DNA of 64,000 nucleotides from Roseiarcus sp037446355 (GTDB lineage: Bacteria; Pseudomonadota; Alphaproteobacteria; Rhizobiales; Beijerinckiaceae). Below, piece by piece: positions 51,993 to 59,974 of this stretch. The notes beneath the pieces are model-generated. The model saw only the letters and a program-made list of their open reading frames with translations, was not told the origin of the DNA and made no database searches. Location of the stretch: positions 1 through 64,000 of the forward strand of contig JBBIIT010000008.1 in the NCBI GenBank assembly GCA_037446355.1, read 5' to 3'. Position numbers and translations under genes: made by a program. Position 1 is the first letter of the stretch. Each line of letters starts with the position of its first letter.

Positions 51993-54266
51993 TCAGGCCT
52001 TCATGCCGGCCTTCACCGCCGCCGCGGTGATCGGCAACGAGCGCACGCGCGAGCCGACCGCATTGAAGATCGCGTTGCCGATAGCCGGCGCGACCGCGGT
52101 GGTCGCGGGTTCGCCGACGCCCGAAGCGGCTTGGCCGTGCGCGATGATGTGAACTTCGACCGGCGGTTTGTCCTTCATGCGCAGCGGCGTGTAGGTGTCG
52201 AAGTTCGTCTGCTGGATGGCGCCGTTCGCCATCGTCGCGTTTTCAAGCATCGCGAGCGAGAAGCCCCAGAGCGCCGCGCCCTCGACCTGCGCGCGCACGC
52301 CATCGGGATTGACGGCGGTGCCGACGTCGGTGGCGACGGTGAGCTTCTTGACCTTCACGTTGCCGTCGGCGTCGACGGCGACATGGGCGACGCAAGCGGT
52401 CCAGGTGACGGTGGCGCGGTCCTGGGCGCTGACGCAGGAGATGCCGAAGCCTTCGCCTTTGGGCAGCGTCCGCGAACCGTAGCCGGCGAGGCTGGCGGCG
52501 GCGAGCATCGTGTCGCGCAGGCGTTGGGCGCCCGAGTCCTTGCCATTGTCGCCCGCGCCGTCGAGGAGACCGATGCGGAACTGCAACGGATCCTGCTTCG
52601 AGGCGTGCGCGAGTTCGTCGATCATGCTTTCGCCTGCCCAGAAGGTCCAACCCGGAGCGACCGAACGCAGATGGCCTGAGGGCGTCGCGTTCTGAGCGAC
52701 CTGGTTCAGGATGCCGCGCGCAGTTTGGTTGGGCACGGTGTACCAGTAGTCCGCGCCAGACATGAAGAACTGATCGATCGGCTTGCCGTCCGTGTCCTTG
52801 GCCATGAAGCCCGGCGCCCAGCGCAGCGTCACCCAGGGACCGGCGACGCTATGATCCATCGCGATGAGCTTGCCGTTGGCGTCCAGTCCGGCGCGGATGC
52901 GTTGGAAAGTCGAGGGCCGCGTGAAGTCCATCGTCATCTCGGTTTCGCGAGAATAGATGACCTTCACCGGCTTGCCGCCAAGAGCCTTGGTGGTGAGCGC
53001 GGCGACGACCGATTGATCGCCGTCGAGACGGCGCCCGAAGCCGCCGCCGATGAAGTGCTGATGCATGACGACGTTCTTGGGATCCATTCCGACCGCCGCG
53101 GCGGCGATTCCCGCGGTGCGGGTGAAGAACTGGTTGCCCGTATAGAGATGCAGCACTCCATTCTCGATCGTCGCCAAGCAGTTCTGCGGCTCGAGCGGCG
53201 TATGGATGACGATGTTGGTCGTGTATTCCGATTCGAGCTTGGTCGTCGCCGTGTCGTAAGCCGCGGCCGCGTCGCCGGCCTTGACCCAAAACTGTCCCGC
53301 TGTGGGATCGTCTGTCAGTCGCTTGCCCTCCGCGAGCAGCGACTCGCTCGAAGCTTTGGCGTTGGGCCCGAGGTCGTATTCGACCTTGATGCGATCCGCG
53401 GCCGAGATCGCCGCGTAGTAGCTGTTGGCGACGACGACGACCCACCCGGTCGTCTCGCCGGTCTTGTCATCGAGCGTCACGCTCGTGACGTAGCCCTTGA
53501 CCTGCTTGGCGGCGCTGTCGTCGACCGACTTGACGGTCGCGCCATAGCGCACCGGCGGCGTCACCGGACGTCCGAACAGCATCCCCGGCAGCGTGGCGTC
53601 GATGCCGTATTTGATCGCGCCGCGCGCTTTGTTGGGAATGTCGAGTTGGGGAACGCTCTGGCCGACCAGCAAATATTCGTCAGGCGTCTTCAGCTTGATC
53701 GCCTTCATCTCATCGGCGCTGAGGGTCTTCAGCGCCGTGCCGCTGGCGACGATCTTGCCGAAAGAAATCGACTTGCCGGAGGCGCTGTCGATGACCTGGG
53801 AATCGCGCGCCGAACATTTGTCGGCCGCCGCGCCCAGCATCTTGGCGCCCGCTTCGATCAACGCCATGCGTCCGGCGGCGCCGGCGCGGCTCATCGCGTC
53901 GAAGTTCATATGCGTCGACCAACTGCCGCCGGTGACGATCGCACCGATCACGGGGTCGTTATATTTGGGATCGTTCGAGGCCAGATTGACGCGCATGTCG
54001 CGCCAGCTCGCGCCGAGTTCCTCGGCGACGATTTGCGCCATCGTGCTGGCGATGTGTTGGCCCATGTCGGCCTTCGCCACATTGACAGTGACGACGCCGT
54101 CGGCGCCGATCGAATACCAGACGCTCGGATCGAAGGTCTGAGCGGCGGCGCTGGCGGCGAGCGGCGCGAAGCCGCACATGAGGCCGACCGCGCCCATGCC
54201 GACGAAGAAACCGCGGCGGCTGAGGTCGAGCGTCGCCGGTTTGGCGGACTTGACGTGCTCGTTCAT
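51993..54266 (-). CDS. Molybdenum hydroxylase large subunit (IorB-like aldehyde/isoquinoline oxidoreductase), TAT-exported
   Basis: 757 residues from MNEHVKSAKPATLDLSRRG (ATG 54266, GAGGAAGG upstream). LSRRGFFVGMGAVGLMCGFA is a twin-arginine signal, so the folded enzyme is exported. The molybdopterin-binding domains show IVAEELGASWRDMRVNLASN, GIDATLPGMLFGRPV, HTPLEPQNCLATIENG, HQHFIGGGFGRRLDGD, PSGHLRSVAPGWTFWAGESM and GVGEPATTAVAPAIGNAIF with the catalytic Glu. It is the two-subunit type lacking an FAD subunit, similar to IorAB. The natural substrate, an aldehyde or N-heterocycle, is not evident. It overlaps the iron-sulphur subunit by four bases. Confidence 0.9.
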   Translation of the reverse strand: MNEHVKSAKPATLDLSRRGFFVGMGAVGLMCGFAPLAASAAAQTFDPSVWYSIGADGVVTVNVAKADMGQHIASTMAQIVAEELGASWRDMRVNLASNDPKYNDPVIGAIVTGGSWSTHMNFDAMSRAGAAGRMALIEAGAKMLGAAADKCSARDSQVIDSASGKSISFGKIVASGTALKTLSADEMKAIKLKTPDEYLLVGQSVPQLDIPNKARGAIKYGIDATLPGMLFGRPVTPPVRYGATVKSVDDSAAKQVKGYVTSVTLDDKTGETTGWVVVVANSYYAAISAADRIKVEYDLGPNAKASSESLLAEGKRLTDDPTAGQFWVKAGDAAAAYDTATTKLESEYTTNIVIHTPLEPQNCLATIENGVLHLYTGNQFFTRTAGIAAAAVGMDPKNVVMHQHFIGGGFGRRLDGDQSVVAALTTKALGGKPVKVIYSRETEMTMDFTRPSTFQRIRAGLDANGKLIAMDHSVAGPWVTLRWAPGFMAKDTDGKPIDQFFMSGADYWYTVPNQTARGILNQVAQNATPSGHLRSVAPGWTFWAGESMIDELAHASKQDPLQFRIGLLDGAGDNGKDSGAQRLRDTMLAAASLAGYGSRTLPKGEGFGISCVSAQDRATVTWTACVAHVAVDADGNVKVKKLTVATDVGTAVNPDGVRAQVEGAALWGFSLAMLENATMANGAIQQTNFDTYTPLRMKDKPPVEVHIIAHGQAASGVGEPATTAVAPAIGNAIFNAVGSRVRSLPITAAAVKAGMKA

Positions 54267-54754
54267 GCCTTCCTCCCGGGGGTGTTGAATTCGTTCGCCG
54301 CGCGCAGGCTTTCCGCCGCGCTGACGATCGCTTTTTCGATTCGCGAGTAGGTCATGCAACGGCAAAGATTGCCGTTCATGTGTTCGACAATCTGCTCATG
54401 CGTGGGATCGGGAACTTTGGCGAGCAACGAAGCCGCCTGCATGATCTGGCCGGACTGGCAATAGCCGCATTGCGGCACTTGCTCGGCGACCCAGGCCTTT
54501 TGCAGGGGGTGGTCGCCGTGCTCGCTAAGCCCCTCGATCGTGGTGATCGACTTGCCCTCGACTTCGCCTAGGTGGGTCTGGCACGAGCGCACTGCGACGC
54601 CGTCGACGTGAATGGTGCAGGCGCCGCAGAAACCGTGGCCGCAGCCAAATTTGGTTCCGGTCATCTGAAGCTGATCGCGAATGATCCAGAGTAGAGGCGT
54701 GTTCTTGGGTGCGTCGATCGTCTCGCGTCGACCATTTATGGTCAGTACGGGCAT
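54263..54754 (-). CDS. 2Fe-2S small subunit of the molybdenum hydroxylase (IorA-like)
   Basis: 163 residues. The plant-ferredoxin cluster is FGCGHGFCGACTIHVDG plus the later Cys in AVRSCQTHLGE. The second cluster has QCGYCQSGQIMQAA and GNLCRCMTYSRIEKA. It passes electrons from the molybdenum site, probably to a periplasmic cytochrome. It has no signal peptide of its own and likely travels with the TAT-tagged large subunit. First gene of the operon; 287 bases upstream hold no gene I recognise. Confidence 0.93.
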   Translation of the reverse strand: MPVLTINGRRETIDAPKNTPLLWIIRDQLQMTGTKFGCGHGFCGACTIHVDGVAVRSCQTHLGEVEGKSITTIEGLSEHGDHPLQKAWVAEQVPQCGYCQSGQIMQAASLLAKVPDPTHEQIVEHMNGNLCRCMTYSRIEKAIVSAAESLRAANEFNTPGRKA

Positions 54755-55041
54755 GTTCCCTCCATTTTGTCGTCCCGCGCGTTGTTCGCGGTCGATCGCG
54801 TTGGCCGCGAGCGGACCTATTCCGCGTCGCGTCAGCGACCTGAGTTCCGACCCTTGCCCGCCGGGCGCCCGCGATCGCGGAAACCTGGAGGGACAAGAAC
54901 GAAATTCTTATGGAAGGCTACGTGCGCGAGTCTGCGCCGGGTATAGTACTAAGGTGCCCTCATCGGAGCATTTTCGCTATATTTTAATAAGCATAGCGTA
55001 ATGTCGCCAAGGCCAGATTGAACTGACTTTCGCAGCGGACG

Positions 55042-55941
55042 TTACTTCGCGATCGATGCAACCTCATCGAGCACCCTCGGCCAGACCGCGCGCGGCAACG
55101 CGTGGCCCATCCGCTCGATGACAACGAGCCTGGCGCCGGGAATCGATCTCGCGGTGTCCTCGCCCGCCGCCAGCGGCACCAGCGGGTCGTCGGCGCCGTG
55201 GATGACCAGCGTTGGCGCTTTGATGGTCGGCAGCGTCGCCTTGCGGCTGCCGGAGGCGAGCACGGCCAACAACTGCCGCGCGCCGCCCGGCGGATAAAAG
55301 CCGCGGGCGGCCGCGCGCCGGGCCCGTTCGAGGTCGCGCGGCTCCTCCTCGGGAAAGCCGCCGTTGCGGAAGACGCGCCAGGCCACGACATTGGCCTTGA
55401 TGTAATCCTCCGCCGTCGCCGGGGGCGGCGCGGCGAGCACCGCGAGCGCCTCGGGCTTGGCTTGCGGGAGGGTCGGGTCGCCCGATGTCGACATGATCGA
55501 GGTCAGACTAAGCACGCGTTCGGGCGCTCGAATGGCGATCTCCTGCGCGATCATCCCGCCCATCGAGGCGCCGACGATATGGGCCGCGTGGACGCCGAGA
55601 AAATCCAACAGCGCGAGCGCGTCCGCAGCCATGTCCTTGAGCAGATAAGGCGCGACGAGGGGCTCGCCCGGCTTGCGCCCGAAAAGGGTCTTCATCACGT
55701 CGACGGGGTCGCCCGCCATCTTCGACGATTTGCCGATATCGCGATTGTCGAAGCGGATGACGCGATAGCCGCGCGCCGCCAGCTCAATGCAAAATTCGTC
55801 GTCCCAGACGATCATTTGCGCGCCAAGACCCATGATGAGCAGCAGAGCGGGGTCCGTAGGCTTGCCGAATGTCTGATAGCAGAGCTCCAGGCCGTTGGCC
55901 TTCGCGAGCTGTTCGCCGGGGTCGAGTTCGATCTTGGACAT
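55042..55941 (-). CDS. Alpha/beta hydrolase
   Basis: 299 residues from MSKIELDPGEQLAKANGLEL (ATG 55941). LLLIMGLGAQMIVWDDEFC holds the oxyanion-hole region, FDNRDIGKSS follows, and the nucleophile elbow is GASMGGMIAQEIAI. The acid is in IHGADDPLVPLAAGE and the histidine in ERMGHALPRAVW. It resembles the esterase/haloperoxidase-like group often annotated near polyketide-type genes. Substrate unknown. Divergent from the NTF2-like gene with 86 bases between. Confidence 0.85.
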   Translation of the reverse strand: MSKIELDPGEQLAKANGLELCYQTFGKPTDPALLLIMGLGAQMIVWDDEFCIELAARGYRVIRFDNRDIGKSSKMAGDPVDVMKTLFGRKPGEPLVAPYLLKDMAADALALLDFLGVHAAHIVGASMGGMIAQEIAIRAPERVLSLTSIMSTSGDPTLPQAKPEALAVLAAPPPATAEDYIKANVVAWRVFRNGGFPEEEPRDLERARRAAARGFYPPGGARQLLAVLASGSRKATLPTIKAPTLVIHGADDPLVPLAAGEDTARSIPGARLVVIERMGHALPRAVWPRVLDEVASIAK

Positions 55942-56027
55942 GCGGGGTCTCCTCATCCATAGTCCGGGGTAAGTCAGCTCGATGGGCGAGGCAAGTGCGG
56001 CCGCGCCGTGCGTTCAAGGAAACTCCG

Positions 56028-56414
56028 ATGCGCCCTTCCGCGATTCGCCGTTGGCATGAAGTCGTCGAGAAACGAAGTCCGGCGCTGCTCGATACGTTGC
56101 TCGCCGACGAGGTGATATTCCATTCGCCGGTTCTGCACACGCCGCAGCGCGGCAAGAGGATCGTGACGATGTACCTCATCGCGGCGACCCAGGTGCTTGG
56201 CGGCGAAAAGTTTCGTTATGTCGGCGAATGGATCGGCGAGCGGTCGGCCGTGCTGGAATTCGTGACCGAGATCGAAGGACTGGAAATCAACGGCGTCGAC
56301 ATCGTCGCGTGGAACGCCGACGATCGCATCGTGACTTTCAAAGTCATGATCAGGCCGTTGAAAGCGATCAATGCGCTGCATCAGGCGATGGCGGCGAGGC
56401 TCGCGACGGCGTGA
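56028..56414 (+). CDS. NTF2/SnoaL-like fold protein
   Basis: 128 residues from MRPSAIRRWHEVVEKRSPAL (ATG 56028). LDTLLADEVIFHSPVLHTPQ, RYVGEWIGERSAVLEFVTEI and INGVDIVAWNADDRIVTFKV, then MIRPLKAINALHQAM, match nuclear-transport-factor-2-like proteins of the small cone-shaped fold. These act as ketosteroid-isomerase-like enzymes or ligand binders. Nothing shows a substrate. It is divergent from the alpha/beta hydrolase and may share its regulation. Confidence 0.78.
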   Translation: MRPSAIRRWHEVVEKRSPALLDTLLADEVIFHSPVLHTPQRGKRIVTMYLIAATQVLGGEKFRYVGEWIGERSAVLEFVTEIEGLEINGVDIVAWNADDRIVTFKVMIRPLKAINALHQAMAARLATA

Positions 56415-56583
56415 GCGCGTCGCCTTCGCGGTTCAGGGTAAAGGCGCGTCCTAAAAAGTATTTTAGTAGGGCGCGGTAGGCCCGGCGCCTATCTTAGCCC
56501 GCGCTTTCCTCGATGCGCGCGATGCCGCGAAGGCGCCGCGCCGCTCTGTTCGTCCGGAAAACAAAACTCGGGAGCCTCCCATT

Positions 56584-57039
56584 ATGCGAGCCACTACGTT
56601 TCTCATTGTCGCGGCCGCGACTGTGTTCGTAACCGGACTGGCGCAAGCGCAAACCGCGCCGACGCCGCGAGCTTCCGCGATGAAGGCCTATTGCGCGCGC
56701 ACGACGCCCCCGACAGGGGAGGGGCGCCTGACCTCCATGGTGGCCGCGGCCCTCAAACTCAGCGACTCGCAGAAAGTCGCTTTCGACGCCTGGCGCGACG
56801 CACGCCATCAGGCGCAGGAAAAAATGCGCGCGGACGTCTGCTCGCAGACGGCCGATCCCGCGACGCTCGAAGGACGTCTGGCTATGCGCGCCACGTTCCT
56901 GAAGGCCCGGTTGGCGGCCATGGATACCGAGGATCCGAAGCTTCTCGATTTCTATCGCCTGCTTGACGAAAAACAACGAGCGACAGTGGACGGCGTGCGG
57001 CGGGAGTGGCGCGCCAAGCGCGCCGCCAATTCCCATTGA
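56584..57039 (+). CDS. Periplasmic Spy/CpxP-like (LTXXQ) protein
   Basis: 151 residues. Signal peptide MRATTFLIVAAATVFVTGLA then QAQ. The mature part is helical with LKLSDSQKVAFDAWRDARHQ and FYRLLDEKQRATVDGVRREW, resembling the two LTxxQ repeats of Spy/CpxP chaperones, though diverged. Two cysteines (AYCARTT, ADVCSQTAD) could form a disulphide. It probably buffers envelope stress or metal. It precedes the Gly/His-rich secreted protein by 29 bases on the same strand. Confidence 0.65.
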   Translation: MRATTFLIVAAATVFVTGLAQAQTAPTPRASAMKAYCARTTPPTGEGRLTSMVAAALKLSDSQKVAFDAWRDARHQAQEKMRADVCSQTADPATLEGRLAMRATFLKARLAAMDTEDPKLLDFYRLLDEKQRATVDGVRREWRAKRAANSH

Positions 57040-57068
57040 TCCGCGGACGAACTCGGGAGAAACTCCTC

Positions 57069-57407
57069 ATGCGCAACGAATTTCGCAAGGTTATCGCCTT
57101 GGCGCTCGCCGCCAGTCTCGCGTGCTCGGTTCCATTAGCGCCCGCGCAAGCGGGATTTCGCCACGGCGGCGGCGGACACGGCGGTTTCCACGGTGGACGA
57201 GGCGGTTTCCATGGCGGACACGGCTTTCACGGCGGCGGTTTCCGTGGCGGCTGGAGGGGCGGTCGTCACGGCTGGGGCGGGGATCACTACGGTTGGGGCG
57301 GCGGATACCAGCCAGGCTGGGGCTACGGCGGCGATCCCGGTTGGGGCGGCTACTACGGCGGCGGATGCCCATTGCTGCCGCTCGATCTGCTGCTAGGCAC
57401 CTGTTAG
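57069..57407 (+). CDS. Secreted glycine/histidine-rich protein with GFHGG repeats
   Basis: 112 residues from MRNEFRKVIALALAASLACS (ATG 57069). The signal peptide probably ends after AQA near residue 28. The rest is almost wholly glycine, histidine, tryptophan, arginine and tyrosine, with repeats GGFHGGRGGFHGG and GWGGDHYGWGG, ending in a cysteine pair region CPLLPLDLLLGTC. It may bind metal through histidines; this is inference. Its stop overlaps that of the converging HPP gene by three bases. Confidence 0.6.
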   Translation: MRNEFRKVIALALAASLACSVPLAPAQAGFRHGGGGHGGFHGGRGGFHGGHGFHGGGFRGGWRGGRHGWGGDHYGWGGGYQPGWGYGGDPGWGGYYGGGCPLLPLDLLLGTC

Positions 57408-58537
57408 GGCGCAGTCTTACGATGCGCGCTTTCGCCGAACAGCGCGGAATGCGCCACCGCCGCCAGAACGTCGGTCTGGGTGATGAGGCCGAGGAGTTGG
57501 CGATCGGCGTTGGCGACGAGTACGCCGTGCGCGCGACCGTCGCTGAGCGCGCCGAGTAGCGCGAATGCCGGCGAGTCCGGCGCCGCCGTCACCGGCTCGC
57601 GCATGACCGAGGCGACCAGGGCGTCGGGATGCTCGGTGGCCTGGGACAACTCCGATGTTTCGAGCGAGCCGACGATCAGCCGCGCCTTGTTGACGACCGG
57701 CAGGACGCGCAGCCCGCGCGCCCGGGCCCGTTCGGCCGCCACGCGCAAGGTCTCGGAGGGCTCCGCGCTGACGACGTCCTTGGACATGATGTCGGCGCAT
57801 TGTAACGGCCCGTGTGCGCGCGCGAAGGCGCGAAGCTCCACCTGGCGCAACAGCCGAACCAGGTCATCACGACTGATGTCGAAGGCGTCGCGCAGGTCGG
57901 CCACGGCGGCGTCGATGTCTTCGTCAAGCAGGGGATAGCGAAAGGCGGGCGCTGGATCCTTTGTTCCGTGTAATGGCGCGGGCGCGGCGCGATGCGGCCA
58001 GGCGTGGCCGCTGTAGAGCTTGTGATAGAGCCAGCCGCAGGCGACCAGGATGCCGGAATTCAGACTCACGGGCGTCAGTGCATAGTCGAACGATACGCCT
58101 GTCGTGTTGTGCGCGGCGAGGGCGGTCATCAACGCCACCGCGCCGCCCGGCGGGTGCAGACAGCGCGTGAGCGACATGACGGCGATCGCCGCGCCGACCG
58201 CCACGCCCGTCGCCAACAGCGGATCGTCGATAAAGCGACTGACCACCAACGCGACTAGCGCCGAAATCGCATTGCCGCCGAAGACGGCCCAGGGCTGGGC
58301 GAGCGGGCTGGCCGGCACCGCGAACACCAGAACCGCCGAGGCGCCTATCGGCGCGATGATATAGGGCAGATAAGGGCCGTGTACCGTCGCCAAACTGGAG
58401 AGAACCCCGGTCAGGCTGATGCCGAGCGTCGCGGCGAGCGCAGCGGCCATGCGATCGTGCAATCGCGCGCCGATCAGCAACGGACTCCAGAAGGACGATC
58501 TCGCGTGCTGGGGCGCGGTCGTGCGTTGTTTGGTCAA
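57404..58537 (-). CDS. HPP family membrane protein with tandem CBS domains
   Basis: 377 residues from a TTG at 58537. The start is uncertain because the assembly gap begins 58 bases upstream. The N-terminal 180 residues have four to five hydrophobic segments and the HPP motif in TRCLHPPGGAVALMTALAAH. Two CBS domains follow (IMSKDVVSAEPSETLRVAAE, RARARGLRVLPVVNK; SVMREPVTAAPDSPAFALLG, HGVLVANADRQLLGLITQTD). HPP proteins have been tied to nitrite transport in chloroplasts; the bacterial role is unknown. CBS domains probably sense adenine nucleotides. Confidence 0.87.
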   Translation of the reverse strand: MTKQRTTAPQHARSSFWSPLLIGARLHDRMAAALAATLGISLTGVLSSLATVHGPYLPYIIAPIGASAVLVFAVPASPLAQPWAVFGGNAISALVALVVSRFIDDPLLATGVAVGAAIAVMSLTRCLHPPGGAVALMTALAAHNTTGVSFDYALTPVSLNSGILVACGWLYHKLYSGHAWPHRAAPAPLHGTKDPAPAFRYPLLDEDIDAAVADLRDAFDISRDDLVRLLRQVELRAFARAHGPLQCADIMSKDVVSAEPSETLRVAAERARARGLRVLPVVNKARLIVGSLETSELSQATEHPDALVASVMREPVTAAPDSPAFALLGALSDGRAHGVLVANADRQLLGLITQTDVLAAVAHSALFGESAHRKTAP

Positions 58538-58539
58538 AG

Positions 58540-58594
58540 GCGGACCCGCGCAGCGCTGATGAAAAAATATGCGACTTGGGTAGATATTGGGCGG
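58540..58594. repeat. 55-bp direct repeat, copy 1, at left edge of assembly gap
   Basis: Bases 58540-58594 are identical to 58695-58749, starting GCGGACCCGCGC and ending TATTGGGCGG. One copy abuts each side of the N run. The exact 55-base length equals a common assembler k-mer size, so the two contig ends are probably the same sequence. Confidence 0.95.
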
Positions 58595-58694
58595 NNNNNN
58601 NNNNNNNNNNNNNNNNNNNNNNNNNNNNNNNNNNNNNNNNNNNNNNNNNNNNNNNNNNNNNNNNNNNNNNNNNNNNNNNNNNNNNNNNNNNNNN
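58595..58694. other. Assembly gap of 100 Ns
   Basis: Exactly 100 Ns between two identical 55-base ends. If the ends are one locus, the true gap is negative and a single copy would join 58539 to 58750. Reading frames that run across the Ns should be ignored. Confidence 0.97.
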
Positions 58695-58749
58695 GCGGAC
58701 CCGCGCAGCGCTGATGAAAAAATATGCGACTTGGGTAGATATTGGGCGG
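58695..58749. repeat. 55-bp direct repeat, copy 2, at right edge of assembly gap
   Basis: Perfect copy of 58540-58594. The following bases 58750-58835 lead to the stop of the TIGR03032 gene and hold nothing else I recognise. Confidence 0.95.
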
Positions 58750-58835
58750 GCAGCGCAGGGTCAAGCGCGCGCTTCCCGCCGACTTCGGACGCCGAGTCGC
58801 CGTTGACAAGTCGCTCGCGTTCGCGTCAGCGTCCG

Positions 58836-59858
58836 CTAGCCGGACGAAGCGTCGACGAGGATCGGGCGGCGCACGCCCGGCAGGATCGCGATGTCGTAGA
58901 TTTCCGCGATCTCGCCGACGACGCGCATCCAGTCCACGCAGCGGCCGCTGGACAATTCGAGGATTCGCACGCTGCATCCAGGTTCGAGGTCGGCGGTTCG
59001 GAAACGCTCGCGCGAGGGAAGGCGCTCCAGCCGATCCGGGCGCGGTCGCGAGACGGCGACGAACGCATAGTCGCCATGAAAGGCGAGGCCTCTGACAAAC
59101 CCCGCGCAGAAGGCGCGAGGCGCGAAACGGGCGGCGCCTGAGCCGAGCCGTTCGACGACCCCGAGTTCGCCGGTTCCCGAATTCAGCAGCCAAAGCTCGT
59201 CGCGATGCAGGCGCGGCGAATGCGGCAGGGAAAGGCCATCGAGCAAGATTTCGTCGGTCCGCGCGTCCATCAGCAATCCGCCTTCGCCATAGTGCTCGCG
59301 CCAGGCGTCGAGCGCAGGAGAACGGCTCCAGAGCGTGACATATGCCGGGCGGCCCTCGGACATGGCGAGCCCGTTGAGATGGCAGCGGTCGCCGTCGCGC
59401 CAGTCGGTCAGGAACGGCGGCTTCCAGACCAATTCGAAGCCGTCCCGCGGCGAGGGCGTCGCCAGGCAATTGAAGCGGGTGCTGACGAAGATCGGCCGTC
59501 CCGCGGCGTCGATCGCCAGATCGTGCATGTCGAGATCGCCGACGCGGGCGGCGGAATCCACGACGTAGGCGACATCGAAATTATCGCGTTGAAGCGCGCC
59601 GGTCGGAGCGACGTTCGCCAAGCGCAGGACATGCGCGCCCGAGGCCAGCGACAGGTCGCCTGACGGTTCGACGAACAACCCCGTCGGCGAGGGAAGGCCC
59701 GCTCGATGAATATGCACGCCGCCAGGACCGCGACCAATCAGATAGAGGATGCCGGATTGATGGGTCGAGATCGCGATCGACACGTCGAGCCGCGCCAGCC
59801 GCGCGAGAAAGCCAGGCGAGAACGAATAGACACCGCACGCTCGTGTTGGCCCGCTCAC
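58836..59858 (-). CDS. TIGR03032 family protein
   Basis: 340 residues. LDVSIAISTHQSGILYLIGR, FVEPSGDLSLASGAHVLRLA, NFDVAYVVDSAARVGDLDMH, VSTRFNCLATPSPRDGFELV, WKPPFLTDWRDGDRCHLNGL, LPHSPRLHRDELWLLNSGTG and FCAGFVRGLAFHGDYAFVAV follow the full length of this family, which probably folds as a beta-propeller. Function is unknown; relatives are found beside tetratricopeptide or glycan genes. The protein has no signal peptide. It stands alone between the gap and ppdK. Confidence 0.88.
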   Translation of the reverse strand: MSGPTRACGVYSFSPGFLARLARLDVSIAISTHQSGILYLIGRGPGGVHIHRAGLPSPTGLFVEPSGDLSLASGAHVLRLANVAPTGALQRDNFDVAYVVDSAARVGDLDMHDLAIDAAGRPIFVSTRFNCLATPSPRDGFELVWKPPFLTDWRDGDRCHLNGLAMSEGRPAYVTLWSRSPALDAWREHYGEGGLLMDARTDEILLDGLSLPHSPRLHRDELWLLNSGTGELGVVERLGSGAARFAPRAFCAGFVRGLAFHGDYAFVAVSRPRPDRLERLPSRERFRTADLEPGCSVRILELSSGRCVDWMRVVGEIAEIYDIAILPGVRRPILVDASSG

Positions 59859-59974
59859 GCGCTCAACCTCGCCGGACGAGATCGGGCGGCGCCATCGCTA
59901 AGGGGAGGCGACGCGGCGGATCGCGCGACGACACGAGTTGCGAGCTTGGCGGACCGCGACGACGCACTTCGGCC

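Noticed and set aside
55974..56381. Minus-strand frame opposite the NTF2-like gene
   Set aside because: Composition is shadow-like; the plus-strand frame has a recognisable fold pattern.
58534..59469. Minus-strand reading frame running through the second N gap
   Set aside because: Arginine-rich shadow of the TIGR03032 gene joined to the duplicated 55-mer across Ns.
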